The notes: generated from the letters alone by a model not told the origin. 64,000 nucleotides of DNA from an uncultured Acidobacteriota bacterium (GCA_902826455.1 CADEEV010000001.1:424983-488982), one strand, 5' to 3'. Shown: positions 1 to 14,309, numbered from the stretch's first letter. Numbers and translations are program-made.

Positions 1-123
1 GTACTCCGCGTGCATCTGGTCGACCGACACGAACAGGACCAGGCGCGGACGTTCGCGGGGCGCCTCGGAGGCGAGGACGTTGCCGGCTAGAGCGAGCACG
101 GCTGCAGCGCTGCGGAGACGCAT
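1..123 (-). CDS. Alkaline phosphatase family protein, N-terminal fragment
   Basis: Only the first 41 codons lie in the window; the gene runs off the left edge. The peptide starts with a short basic, hydrophobic signal sequence (MRLRSAAAVLALAGNVLA) followed by RPRLVLFVSVDQM. That strand with its aspartate is typical of the metal-binding start of alkaline phosphatase / type I phosphodiesterase superfamily exoenzymes. An AGGAGG Shine-Dalgarno lies 10 nt before the ATG (134-139). A possible -10 box TAGTAT (166-171) sits just past the uvrA stop on the same strand, so it may have its own promoter. Family assignment rests on this short stretch and is therefore tentative; export from the cytoplasm is likely. 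Confidence 0.6.
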   Translation of the reverse strand, partial: MRLRSAAAVLALAGNVLASEAPRERPRLVLFVSVDQMHAEY

Positions 124-173
124 GAACAGGCTTCCTCCTGATCCGGCGTACCCCGGAACGTCGCGATACTAGC

Positions 174-3020
<2,847 letters not shown>

Positions 3021-3031
3021 CGGAACCGTCC

Positions 3032-3037
3032 ATGTTA
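3032..3037 (-). promoter_or_regulatory. -10 box of uvrA (TAACAT)
   Basis: TAACAT on the minus strand ends 11 nt before the uvrA ATG. A start site about 7 nt after it would leave a leader of roughly 4 nt. Inferred from position and hexamer only. Confidence 0.45.
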
Positions 3038-3065
3038 GCCGCGATGCGCCGCCGGGTCGAGCGCC

Positions 3066-4385
3066 TTAGAGGAGCGCCGACTGGTGGGAGATCCAGCCGG
3101 CGGACCACAGCCCGAGCAGGAGCCAGTTCCAGGCGATCGCGACGAGCGAGGCCACGGTCGCCAGGGAGGACCAGCGGGCTCCACGAAGGCGTGCCTCCTG
3201 GTACGCGAAGGCGAGGCCCATGACGAAGAGCGGGCCCAGCTCCAGGAAGGCCCGGGCGCCGAACGCCTCGCCGAACCACCAGGCGTACCAGGAGCTGTTC
3301 GCGTACCAGAGGACGAGGAAGGACAGCAGCCAGCCGGTCAGGAACGGGTCGGCGCCGCGCTCCGCGCGCACGCGCCGGGCGATGCCCCAGGCGGACAGCA
3401 ACAGCAGGGGCGACCACCAGAACAGGCCGTGGCGCGACGAGAACAGGGTCTGCACCAGGCACGGGTTCGCCCAGCGCGTGAAGCCCTCGTACTTGTAGGG
3501 GTCCACGAGGCTGTGGCCGGTGAGGGCGCGCCACGTGAGGACCTGGAGCCCGATCGGGAACAGGGCCGGGAGCGCGAGGGGCAGCGCGCGGGCGAGCGGG
3601 CCGAGGCGCCGGCGGCGCGCGCACTCGAGCAGCAGCCAGGCCACGAGCGGGGCGACGAACAGGTTCGAGGGCCGGCACGTGACCGCCATCGCGAGCGTGA
3701 ACGCCAGCGCCGGAAGCCGGCGGCCCGGCCAACCGGGCACGTCGAGTCGCTCGTGCAGACCGCGCACGAGATCGGCGCTCGCGGCGACCCAGAAGGCCGA
3801 CACGAGGTGGCACATGAACGCGTTGTAGAAGGAATAGAAGGAGTAGCCCGTGCCGATCCAGAACGCGGCCGAGGCCAGCGCCACGGCGGGGCCCTCCACG
3901 CGAAAGCGCTCCGTCAGCCAGCGATCCACGATCGCGAGGGTCGCGACCGCGTAGCCGAGGATCGCCGCGAAACAGAGGCACTGGTACAGGAGGGAATACC
4001 CGTGGGGCGCCACGAACGGGCTGCCCGCGACCGCGAACGCCGCCAGCGACGCGGCGTGAGCGAGGAGAAACGCCGGCAGCAAGGACAACGCGACGCCGAT
4101 CGGGAACTTGTTCCAGACGAGACCGGTCTCCTCGTCCTTCGAGAACAGCGGCCGGAACCCGGTCTGATAGTGCTCCCGGACCTGGTTCGAGAAATCGAGG
4201 TCGCCGTCGACGACGACGGAAGGGAGGTAGACGTAGTAGCCGCGGCCGTCGCTGTGGACGAGGTTGAGCTCGCTCCCGTGGCGGGCCGCCCCGGCGAGGC
4301 CCAGGACGAAGAACCCCGCGGCCACCGCGACGTAGAAGCGCAGCCGATGCGCGCGCTCGTGGAACGCCGCGATCAGGCCGTGCAC
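3066..4385 (-). CDS. Polytopic membrane protein, glycosyltransferase-like
   Basis: A 439-residue protein with about ten hydrophobic segments and no recognisable soluble domain. The first loop after TM1 carries SDGRGYYVYLPS, and WNKFPIG and YSFYSFYNAFMCH follow. This layout (first loop with acidic residue, many helices) recalls GT-C type membrane glycosyltransferases or YfhO/DUF2029-like proteins. I cannot assign a substrate. The GTG start at 4383-4385 is chosen because TM1 begins soon after, and a TACAAT box lies only 5 nt upstream, so the mRNA is probably leaderless. It is divergent from rlmN, with the two -10 boxes just 9 bp apart. Coding upstream of this point in the same frame is antisense to rlmN and not real. 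Confidence 0.7.
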   Translation of the reverse strand: MHGLIAAFHERAHRLRFYVAVAAGFFVLGLAGAARHGSELNLVHSDGRGYYVYLPSVVVDGDLDFSNQVREHYQTGFRPLFSKDEETGLVWNKFPIGVALSLLPAFLLAHAASLAAFAVAGSPFVAPHGYSLLYQCLCFAAILGYAVATLAIVDRWLTERFRVEGPAVALASAAFWIGTGYSFYSFYNAFMCHLVSAFWVAASADLVRGLHERLDVPGWPGRRLPALAFTLAMAVTCRPSNLFVAPLVAWLLLECARRRRLGPLARALPLALPALFPIGLQVLTWRALTGHSLVDPYKYEGFTRWANPCLVQTLFSSRHGLFWWSPLLLLSAWGIARRVRAERGADPFLTGWLLSFLVLWYANSSWYAWWFGEAFGARAFLELGPLFVMGLAFAYQEARLRGARWSSLATVASLVAIAWNWLLLGLWSAGWISHQSALL

Positions 4386-4390
4386 GCGGA

Positions 4391-4411
4391 ATTGTAGCCC
4401 CCTGCTATCAT
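4391..4411. promoter_or_regulatory. Back-to-back -10 boxes (membrane protein / rlmN)
   Basis: TACAAT on the minus strand (4391-4396) lies 5 nt from the GTG at 4385. TGC-TATCAT on the plus strand (hexamer 4406-4411) lies 10 nt from the TTG at 4422. The hexamers are separated by 9 bp, so each polymerase footprint would cover the other gene's start. Both predict leaderless or near-leaderless transcripts. Confidence 0.5.
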
Positions 4412-4421
4412 CGCTGCCGCC

Positions 4422-5498
4422 TTGTCGACAAACCTGTTCGGACTCGAACTGGACGCACTCACGGCCCATTTCAAGGCCCTCGGGGAGCCTCCCTACCGCG
4501 CGCGCCAGATCTACGCGTGGCTCTACGCGAAGCGCGCTCGCCGCTTCGACGCCATGGCGAACGTGCCCAAGGCGCTGCGGGCACGGCTCGCGGAGACGGG
4601 CGAGGTGCGCTGGCCGGAGGTCGCCGATCGCCAGCATTCCACCGACGGCACCGTGAAATACCTGTTCCGTCTCGACGACGGCGCCTCGATCGAGAGCGTC
4701 TACATCCCCGAGGCCCGGCGCCGCACGATCTGCATCTCGACCCAGGCCGGCTGCCCGTTGAAGTGCGCCTTCTGCCTCACGGGCATCGCCGGCTACAAGC
4801 GCAACCTCAAGACCTGGGAGATCCTCGGACAGGTGGCGACCGTCATGACCGAGGCTGCCGAGATCGACCCCGACGGCAGCCCCGAGCGCGCCTGGAACGT
4901 GGTCGTGATGGGCATGGGCGAGCCGCTGCTCAACTACGACGCGACCGTCTCGGCGCTGCGCGTGCTCATGGACCCCGAAGCGTTCGCGATCACGCCGAAG
5001 CGTCTGACCCTGTCGACCGTGGGCATCCTGCCCGCCCTCGAGAAGCTGATGCTGGAGCCGGTCCGGCCGAACCTCGCGATCAGCCTGCACGCGCCGAACC
5101 CGGCGCTGCGCCGCGAGCTCATGCCCATCGAGGAGAAGTACCGCCTCGAGGACGTGATCGCCGCCGCCCAGCGCTACCCGATCCCGAGGGGCGGCCGCGT
5201 GACCTACGAGTACGTGCTGCTGCGCGACACGAACGACCGCCCCCAGCACGCGCGGGAGCTGGTGCGGCTATTGCGCGGCACCCACTCGAAGGTGAACCTC
5301 ATCCCCCTGAATCCCGCCGCGGAGATCCCCTTCGGGGCTCCGTCCAGGGCCGCGGTCGAGGCGTTCACCGGAATCCTGTCGGACGCCGACGTCGCCGTCT
5401 CCGTGCGGCGCCCCCGCGGCCAGGACATCCTCGCCGCCTGCGGCCAGCTCCACCTGAAGAAGGCATCGGCGGAACGCGCGCCGGTCGCGGCGCGCTGA
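4422..5498 (+). CDS. rlmN: 23S rRNA A2503 / tRNA A37 C2-methyltransferase RlmN
   Basis: Radical-SAM enzyme that makes 2-methyladenosine in 23S rRNA and some tRNAs. The 358-residue protein has the radical-SAM cluster CxxxCxxC at Cys111, Cys115 and Cys118, the family motif GMGEPLLNYD, and a C-terminal VRRPRGQDILAACGQL segment containing the catalytic cysteine typical of RlmN. The start is TTG, placing STNLFGLELDAL at the N-terminus as expected. An extended -10 (TGC-TATCAT) ends 10 nt before it and no Shine-Dalgarno is visible. Its stop TGA overlaps the probable start of the next membrane gene, so the two are likely cotranscribed. Confidence 0.97.
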   Translation: MSTNLFGLELDALTAHFKALGEPPYRARQIYAWLYAKRARRFDAMANVPKALRARLAETGEVRWPEVADRQHSTDGTVKYLFRLDDGASIESVYIPEARRRTICISTQAGCPLKCAFCLTGIAGYKRNLKTWEILGQVATVMTEAAEIDPDGSPERAWNVVVMGMGEPLLNYDATVSALRVLMDPEAFAITPKRLTLSTVGILPALEKLMLEPVRPNLAISLHAPNPALRRELMPIEEKYRLEDVIAAAQRYPIPRGGRVTYEYVLLRDTNDRPQHARELVRLLRGTHSKVNLIPLNPAAEIPFGAPSRAAVEAFTGILSDADVAVSVRRPRGQDILAACGQLHLKKASAERAPVAAR

Positions 5499-7219
5499 GC
5501 CTCCCGTCGCGCACCGCGGCGCCCCTCGCCCTGCTCCTCGCGGGGACGGCCGTGGTGCTGTTCGCGGCTCTCGGCCAGGGCTCCCTCGAGCGGGCCGAGA
5601 TCTACTTCCTCGACGGCGCGCGCGCGATGGTCGAGCGCAGCGACTGGCTCGTGCCCTACTACCAGGGACGGCCGTTCTTCGACAAGCCGCCCCTCACCTA
5701 CTGGCTGATCGCCGTGGCCTTCGAGCTGTTCGGCGTGAGCCCCGGCAGCGCGCGGCTGGTGCCGGCCTTCGCCGGTCTCGCGCTCCTGCTCGCGACCTTC
5801 GCCCTCGGCACGCGTCTCTTCGACCGGCGCTCCGCGCTCCGGGGCGCCGTCGTGCTGGCGACGTCGGTCGGCTTCATGAGCTTCGGACGCGTGGCCATGT
5901 CCGACATGCTGCTGGCGCTGCTCACGACCGTCGCCGTGTGGCTCGGCGTGCAGGTGCGCGGCGAGGCGGCGCGCTGGGCCCTTCCGGCGCTCGGCGCCGC
6001 GCTCGGCCTCGGGTTCCTCACGAAGGGCCCGATTGCGGTGTTGCTGCCGGGCCTTGGGCTGGCGCTCCTCGCCTGGGAGCGGCGACGCGAGCTGACCCGG
6101 ATCCCCGTCGCGGCCGTCGCCCAGGCGGCGCTGCTCTTCGCCGCCCTGGGCCTCGGCTGGTTCTTCGCCGTCTACCTGCGGCTCGGCCTGCAACCGCTGA
6201 TCCACTTCTTCATCCAGGAGAACCTCGAGCGGTTCGCCGCGGAGACGTACGACTCGCGCCAGTCGGCGCTCTTCTACGGCCCGGCCTACATGACGGTGGG
6301 CGCCCCGTGGTCGCTGCTGTCGCTCCTGGCCGTGGCCCCGCTGCTGCGGCGGCGCGACGCCGCGGAGCCGGGCCTCGCGAACGCCCGCTTCCTGTTGTCC
6401 TGGATCGCCCTGATGCTCGTGCCCCTCAGCCTGTCCCGCGGCAAGATCGACTACTACCTGCTGCCGCTGCTGCCGGCCGTGTCCCTGCTGATCGGCCGCC
6501 ACATGTCCCGTTCGGACTGGGGCCGCCTCGACCGGCGCTGGGCCGCCGGCGCCTTGTGCTTCCTCGCGTTGGCGCTCGCCCTCGCGCCGGTCGGCCTCGG
6601 CTTCCTGCCCGAGGGCTGGGTATCCCCGCAGAGGCGGGTCGGCTTCGTGGCGGTCGCCGCCCTGGGTGCGCTGGCCCTGCTGGCCGCGGCGCGGCGTCTC
6701 ACGCCCGACCGCGTGCTCGTGACGCTCGCCCTCGTCTCGGCCACGGTGTCCCTGGCCGTCGTGACGCTGCTCGTGCCGGGCTTCCTCGCGGCGCAGCCCA
6801 CCGCCGCCGTGATGCGCAGCGTGCGCGCCGAGCTGCAGCGGCGGCCCACGGCCTCGGTCGTCTCGTGCCGTGACGCCGCCCGCGTCCAACGCGACCTGTT
6901 GTTCCAGGAGCGCACCGTCGTCGAAGAGCGCTGCGATCTCTGGAGCGTCGCCGACGACCGCGCGCCGGTCGTGCTCCTCCTGCGCGAGGGCGAGTTCGAG
7001 TCGCTGCGGCGGATCCCCGCCCTGCGCCTCGCGTCCGTCCACGAGTATCTGCCCGCGTCGTCCCTGGCCCTCGACAACCTGACGTCGGTCGCGCCCGAGC
7101 GCCTGTTCGTCGCGGCCAACTTCCCCGGGCCGAAGCTCAAGCTCCGGCTCAGCGAGGCCGAGCGCGAGGCGCTCAAGAAGAAGCTGCGGCGCGCGCGCCG
7201 GCAGCGCGCCCGGCGCTAG
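5495..7219 (+). CDS. ArnT-like membrane glycosyltransferase (GT39/GT83 type)
   Basis: Polytopic protein of about 574 residues resembling ArnT/PMT-family transferases that use polyprenyl-linked sugars. Visible signs are TM1 followed by the loop motif LERAEIYFLDGARAM (the usual acidic active-site loop), DKPPLTYWLIAVAFELFG, and FLTKGPIAVLLPGL, all hallmarks of this group. A basic tail (KKKLRRARRQRARR) is cytoplasmic. No ATG, GTG or TTG occurs in frame from well inside rlmN until 5552, which is already in the middle of TM1. The CTG at 5495, overlapping the rlmN stop as CTGA, is therefore the most plausible start, but it is not certain. It converges with hemL with zero intergenic bases. Confidence 0.8.
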   Translation: MSLPSRTAAPLALLLAGTAVVLFAALGQGSLERAEIYFLDGARAMVERSDWLVPYYQGRPFFDKPPLTYWLIAVAFELFGVSPGSARLVPAFAGLALLLATFALGTRLFDRRSALRGAVVLATSVGFMSFGRVAMSDMLLALLTTVAVWLGVQVRGEAARWALPALGAALGLGFLTKGPIAVLLPGLGLALLAWERRRELTRIPVAAVAQAALLFAALGLGWFFAVYLRLGLQPLIHFFIQENLERFAAETYDSRQSALFYGPAYMTVGAPWSLLSLLAVAPLLRRRDAAEPGLANARFLLSWIALMLVPLSLSRGKIDYYLLPLLPAVSLLIGRHMSRSDWGRLDRRWAAGALCFLALALALAPVGLGFLPEGWVSPQRRVGFVAVAALGALALLAAARRLTPDRVLVTLALVSATVSLAVVTLLVPGFLAAQPTAAVMRSVRAELQRRPTASVVSCRDAARVQRDLLFQERTVVEERCDLWSVADDRAPVVLLLREGEFESLRRIPALRLASVHEYLPASSLALDNLTSVAPERLFVAANFPGPKLKLRLSEAEREALKKKLRRARRQRARR

Positions 7220-8496
<1,277 letters not shown>

Positions 8497-8500
<4 letters not shown>

Positions 8501-9468
8501 GCGGTCCAGCGGGCGAAGTCCTTGGCGTGGTACGTGAGGATCACGTCGGCTCCGGCGCGGCGGATCGAGGTGAGGGTCTCGATCACGATGCGCTTCTCGT
8601 CGACCCAGCCCTTCGCCGCGGCGGCCTTGATCATCGCGTACTCGCCCGAGACGTTGTACGCCGCGACCGGCAGGTCGACGCTCTCGCGCACGGCGCGGAT
8701 GACGTCGAGATAGGCGAGTGCGGGCTTCACCATCACCATGTCGGCGCCCTCGGCGACGTCGATGCGCACTTCCTTCAGGGCCTCGCGGACGTTGGCCGGG
8801 TCCATCTGGTGGCTGCGGCGGTCGCCGAACTGCGGGGTCGAATCGGCCGCCTCGCGGAACGGGCCGTAGTAGGCGGACGCGTACTTGGCCGCGTACGACA
8901 GGATCGCCACGTCCTGGAAGCCGGCGCCGTCCAACGCGGCCCGGATCGCACCCACGCGGCCGTCCATCATGTCCGACGGCGCCACCACCTGGGCGCCGGC
9001 GCGGGCGTGGGAGAGCGCCATCCTCGCGAGCAGGTCGAGGGTGGGGTCGTTGAGGATCTCCTCGCCGTCGACGACGCCGCAGTGGCCGTGGGAGGTGTAC
9101 TCGCACAGGCAGACGTCGGTCATCACGAGCAGGTCGGGCGTCGCGGCGCGGATCGCCCGGGTCGCCTCCTGGACGACGCCGTTCTCGGCGTAGCCTTCGC
9201 TTCCGACCGGGTCCTTGCCCTTCGGCAGGCCGAAGAGGATGACCCCGCCGATGCCCAGGGCGGCGACCTCGGCGGCCTCGCGCGCGGCCTCGTCGGCCGA
9301 GAGGTGGAAGCAGCCCGCGAGGGAGGGGATCTCGCGCCGATAGCCCGTGCCCGGGGCTATGAAAAGGGGATAGACGAGCTGTTCGGGGACGAGGCGCGTC
9401 TCCCGGACGAGGGAGCGCATCCGCTCGCCGCGCCGCAGGCGTCGCGGCCGCTCAGCAGGAAACGGCAT
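8497..9468 (-). CDS. hemB: Delta-aminolevulinic acid dehydratase (porphobilinogen synthase)
   Basis: Condenses two 5-aminolevulinate molecules to porphobilinogen, the step after HemL in tetrapyrrole synthesis. The 323-residue protein carries the Zn-type metal site (Cys120, Cys122, Cys130 in [13 protein letters not shown]), so it is a zinc enzyme rather than the Mg/Asp type. The two Schiff-base lysines are Lys195 ([14 protein letters not shown]) and Lys248 ([12 protein letters not shown]). It starts 6 nt after the upstream zinc-ribbon gene and overlaps hemL by 4 nt. That arrangement puts consecutive haem steps under one promoter. Confidence 0.98.
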
Positions 9469-9474
9469 GGGGGC

Positions 9475-9639
9475 TCACTCGTCGTCGTCGCCGAAGAAGA
9501 ACTGGTGGGAGCAGCGCTTGCTGCAGAACATCCGGCCGAAGTCGCGGACCGCGCAGTTGTCGCAGGTCAATTTGAAGCAGATCGGGCATTTGTTGAAGCG
9601 AGCGTCTTCCTCGGCGGTCTTGCAATTCACGCATTCCAT
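9475..9639 (-). CDS. Small zinc-ribbon protein heading the haem operon
   Basis: A 54-residue protein with four cysteine pairs: MECVNC, CPIC, CDNC and CSKRC, followed by an acidic tail FFFGDDDE. It probably binds one or two zinc ions. I do not recognise a named family; it resembles treble-clef/zinc-ribbon stubs. An in-frame ATG exists 13 codons upstream (9678) but lies inside the extended -10 (ATGC-TATACT), so the ATG at 9639 is preferred, giving a leader of about 23 nt with a weak GGAA element. It is 6 nt upstream of hemB and must be cotranscribed with it. HemB is itself a zinc enzyme, which invites but does not prove a metal-related role. Confidence 0.75.
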   Translation of the reverse strand: MECVNCKTAEEDARFNKCPICFKLTCDNCAVRDFGRMFCSKRCSHQFFFGDDDE

Positions 9640-9668
9640 GGAAGTTCCAGTGTCCTTCGGCTTTCCGG

Positions 9669-9677
9669 AGTATAGCA
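9669..9677 (-). promoter_or_regulatory. Extended -10 of the zinc-ribbon/hemB/hemL operon
   Basis: TGC-TATACT on the minus strand (hexamer 9669-9674). A start about 7 nt downstream gives a leader of roughly 23 nt. No convincing -35 is needed for an extended -10. Confidence 0.55.
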
Positions 9678-9735
9678 TCCGTAGTAGACTCGTCCCGTTC
9701 CGTAGTCCCCGCGAGGGGGCCGTGCTGTCGGTCGT

Positions 9736-9812
9736 GGCGGTGTAGCTCAGCTGGTTAGAGCACGCGGCTCATATCCGCGGAGTCCGGGGTTCAAGTCCCT
9801 GCACCGCCACCA
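9736..9812 (+). tRNA. tRNA with CAU anticodon (elongator Met, or Ile2)
   Basis: A 77-nt cloverleaf with encoded CCA. The acceptor stem is GGCGGTG/CACCGCC with discriminator A. The D arm is GCTC...GAGC. The anticodon stem is CGCGG/CCGCG around loop CTCATAT, and the T arm has TTCAAGT. The 1-72 pair is G-C and the anticodon stem lacks the three consecutive G-C pairs of initiators, so it is not initiator tRNA. CAU then means elongator Met or the lysidine-modified Ile2. The overall sequence looks more like elongator Met, but it lies 34 nt before tilS, the gene for the enzyme that modifies Ile2. Confidence 0.93.
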
Positions 9813-9846
9813 ATTTCCCCTCGGCGGCCCGGGAAGGCGTTCGCAG

Positions 9847-10878
9847 ATGAGGATGACGTCGCTCCAGGCCGCCGTCCGACGGTCCTTGCGGGAGTTCGGT
9901 GTGCCCGGGCCCGGAGAGACGGTGGTCGTGGCCCTGTCGGGCGGGCCCGACTCGGTCGCCCTGCTCGACGCGTTGAACTCCGCTGCTCCCCGCATGGCCT
10001 TCCACGTCGTCGCCGCCCATCTCGACCATGCCCTCCGTCCCACGTCGCCGGCCGACGCGGCCTTTTGCCGGAACCTGTGCGAGCGCCTCGGCGTCTCAGT
10101 TCACATGGGCACCGCCGACGTGCGCGGACGTGCGCGTCGCGAGCGGGCCGGCCTCGAGGACGCCGCCCGGGCGGAGCGCTACTCGTTCCTGAGGAAGGTG
10201 GCCTGGCAGACGGGCGCCACCGCTATCGCCCTGGGCCACACACGGGACGACCAGGCCGAGACGCTCCTGCTCCGGCTGCTGCGCGGCGCGGGCAGCGCGG
10301 GGCTCGCGGCCATGCGGCCCAGCCGCGGCGACCTGATCCGCCCGCTACTGTCCGTGTCCCGCGCCGAGGTCCTGGGCCATCTCGCCGCCCGCGGCCTCGA
10401 GTGGCGCGACGACGCCTCCAACGCCGACCTCTCGATCCTGCGCAATCGCGTGCGTCACGAGCTGGTCCCGTATCTCGAGGCCCGCGTCAACCCGGCGGCC
10501 CGCCGCACCCTGGCGCGCGCGGCCTCGCTCCTGGCCGACGAGGCGGACTACTTCGCCCGGGAGGCCCGGCGCCTGTTGCCGACCGTGAGCCGTCCGGTGG
10601 CCGCAGGCCTCGTCCTCGACCGCGGGGCCCTGGGCGCCCTGGCTCCCGTCCTGGCCCGCCACGTGCTGCGTGGCGCCCTGCGCGAGGCCGGGGGTCTTGA
10701 GGGCGTCTCGTCGCTCCACGTGGAGCGCCTGCGGCAACTCGCGGCCCGGCCGGACGCGGCCGAGCGCCGCCTGCCGCTGCCGGGGGGCCGCGAGGCCGTG
10801 AGCCGCGCGGGCCAGCTCACGATCGTCGCGCGGGGGGGCGAGGCCGGGGCCCGGTTCCCGGCCCGGGAAATGCGGTAA
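9847..10878 (+). CDS. tilS: tRNA(Ile)-lysidine synthetase
   Basis: ATP-dependent enzyme that converts C34 of CAU-anticodon tRNA-Ile2 to lysidine, giving AUA decoding. The N-terminal PP-loop is SGGPDS at residues 31-36 (VVVALSGGPDSVALLDAL), followed by AAHLDHALRP and GHTRDDQAETLLLRLLRGAG, all standard TilS motifs. At 343 residues it has the catalytic domain plus a shortened C-terminal region. The ATG lies 34 nt after the tRNA, so it may share that transcript. The stop overlaps the hpt start by one base (TAATG), indicating tight coupling, as in the common tilS-hpt-ftsH string. Confidence 0.95.
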   Translation: MRMTSLQAAVRRSLREFGVPGPGETVVVALSGGPDSVALLDALNSAAPRMAFHVVAAHLDHALRPTSPADAAFCRNLCERLGVSVHMGTADVRGRARRERAGLEDAARAERYSFLRKVAWQTGATAIALGHTRDDQAETLLLRLLRGAGSAGLAAMRPSRGDLIRPLLSVSRAEVLGHLAARGLEWRDDASNADLSILRNRVRHELVPYLEARVNPAARRTLARAASLLADEADYFAREARRLLPTVSRPVAAGLVLDRGALGALAPVLARHVLRGALREAGGLEGVSSLHVERLRQLAARPDAAERRLPLPGGREAVSRAGQLTIVARGGEAGARFPAREMR

Positions 10879-11456
10879 TGCCCCTACCGAGGCCCGAGGT
10901 CCTTTATAGTGAAGAGCAGATCCGGCGGCGGATCGCGGAGATCGCGGGCGAGGTGACCCAGCAGTTCCAGGGTCAGGATCTCTGCGTCGTCGCCTTGATG
11001 AAGAGCTGCATGGTGTTCATGGCCGACCTCATCCGCGCCGTTCCCCTCGACGCGACCTGCCACTTCCTGCGGGTCACGTCGCTGCGCGACGAGGGCGCCG
11101 TCCGGACCGACATCGTGTATTCGACCGAGATCCCCTACGAGGGCCGCAACATCCTGCTGCTCGACGACATCGTGGACACCGGCATCACCTTGAGCTTCCT
11201 CGCGGACCACATCCGGGAGCGCAAGCCCCGCAGCCTCAAGGTCGCGGTTCTCATCGACAAGCCCGGTGAGCGTAAGATCGACGTGCACCCCGATTGGGCG
11301 GCGTTCACGGCCACGGGGCCGAACGAGCGCTTCATCGTGGGCTACGGTCTCGACCATGCCGAGGGTTATCGAGGCCTGCCCTATCTCGGCACCATTCCCC
11401 GTCCGACACCCGCGGACGAGGGAGCGGCTCACAGGACCTCTCCCGGGAGCGAGTAG
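10878..11456 (+). CDS. hpt: Hypoxanthine phosphoribosyltransferase
   Basis: Purine salvage enzyme joining hypoxanthine or guanine to PRPP. The 192-residue protein has the PRPP-binding signature LLLDDIVDTGITL (residues 94-106), the flexible-loop motif SLRDEGAVRTDIVYSTE, and the C-terminal base-binding region DWAAFT..FIVGYGLDHAEGYRGLPYLG. It starts at an ATG that shares one base with the tilS stop and ends 3 nt before the ftsH start, the classical tilS-hpt-ftsH order. Confidence 0.97.
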   Translation: MPLPRPEVLYSEEQIRRRIAEIAGEVTQQFQGQDLCVVALMKSCMVFMADLIRAVPLDATCHFLRVTSLRDEGAVRTDIVYSTEIPYEGRNILLLDDIVDTGITLSFLADHIRERKPRSLKVAVLIDKPGERKIDVHPDWAAFTATGPNERFIVGYGLDHAEGYRGLPYLGTIPRPTPADEGAAHRTSPGSE

Positions 11457-11459
11457 AAA

Positions 11460-13367
<1,908 letters not shown>

Positions 13368-13433
13368 GGAATCGCCGCTCTCCCGGGTCTTCGTTGTCGG
13401 CGGACGCGCCGCATCGGGGATACTTGGGGGGAA

Positions 13434-14309
13434 ATGACGACCGACGCCTTCACGACGACCCGCCCGCGCCGCGCCTTCACGGTGCGCGGCGAGCGTCGCG
13501 TCCTGGGGGAGCGGACGTGGGTGATGGGCGTGCTCAACGCCACGCCCGATTCCTTCTCCGACGGCGGCCTCTTCGCGTCCGTGGAGAGCGCTCTCGCCCA
13601 GGGCCTGGCGTTGTTCGACGCCGGCGCCGACATCGTGGACGTGGGCGGCGAATCGACGCGGCCGGGCGCTGCGCCCACGGCCGCCAACGAGGAGATCCGC
13701 CGCGTGGCTCCCGTGATCGCGGCGTTGCGTGCCCGCGCCGACGGCCTGATCTCCATCGACACGACGAAGGCGGAGGTGGCCCGGGCGGCCCTCGACGCCG
13801 GCGCCGACATCGTGAACGACGTCTCCGGCTTCCGCTTCGATCCCGGGCTCGCCCGGGTCGTGGCGGACTCCGGCGCGCCCGTCGTGCTGATGCACGTGCG
13901 GGGCGCCTTCGACACGATGCACCGCGAGCCCCGCTATCGCGACGTGATGGGCGAGGTGCTCGCGGAGCTGCGGACCTCCCTCGCCTCGGCCCAGGCCGCG
14001 GGCATCGCGGCCGACCGCATCCTTCTCGACCCGGGCGTCGGTTTCGCCAAGGACGCGTCCCACAGCCTCGAGGTGCTACGGCGCCTCCCAGAGCTCCACG
14101 CCCTGGGCCAGGCGCTGCTCGTGGGACCGTCGCGGAAGAGCTTCATCGGCAAGGTCCTCGACGCTCCGGCGGGCGAGCGGATGTTCGGCACGGCCGCCGC
14201 CGTGGCCGCGTGCGTGTTCGCCGGCGCCCACGTGGTGCGCGTCCACGACGTCAAGGAGATGACGCAGGTGACGCGGGTCTGCGACGCGATCCTCGGGGAA
14301 GCCGCGTGA
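13434..14309 (+). CDS. folP: Dihydropteroate synthase
   Basis: Folate enzyme joining p-aminobenzoate to hydroxymethyl-dihydropterin diphosphate. The 291-residue TIM barrel shows both DHPS signatures, MGVLNATPDSFSDGG and DVGGESTRPGA, plus NDVSGF, DPGVGFAKD and GPSRKSFIG. A GATACT hexamer (13419-13424) lies 9 nt before the ATG, so the gene may have its own promoter in the 66-bp gap after ftsH. Its stop overlaps the cdaA start as GTGA, so folP and cdaA are translationally coupled, an arrangement also seen in other diderm lineages. Confidence 0.97.
   Translation: MTTDAFTTTRPRRAFTVRGERRVLGERTWVMGVLNATPDSFSDGGLFASVESALAQGLALFDAGADIVDVGGESTRPGAAPTAANEEIRRVAPVIAALRARADGLISIDTTKAEVARAALDAGADIVNDVSGFRFDPGLARVVADSGAPVVLMHVRGAFDTMHREPRYRDVMGEVLAELRTSLASAQAAGIAADRILLDPGVGFAKDASHSLEVLRRLPELHALGQALLVGPSRKSFIGKVLDAPAGERMFGTAAAVAACVFAGAHVVRVHDVKEMTQVTRVCDAILGEAA

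Noticed and set aside
9640-9678. ATG at 9678 as start of the zinc-ribbon gene
   Set aside because: It lies inside the extended -10 TGC-TATACT, upstream of any transcript start.
9736-9812. Initiator tRNA-Met
   Set aside because: G-C at 1-72 and no run of three G-C pairs in the anticodon stem; initiators need the opposite.
9736-9900. Attachment site for an integrated element at the tRNA 3' end
   Set aside because: No integrase, no direct repeat of the tRNA end, and the following genes are housekeeping.
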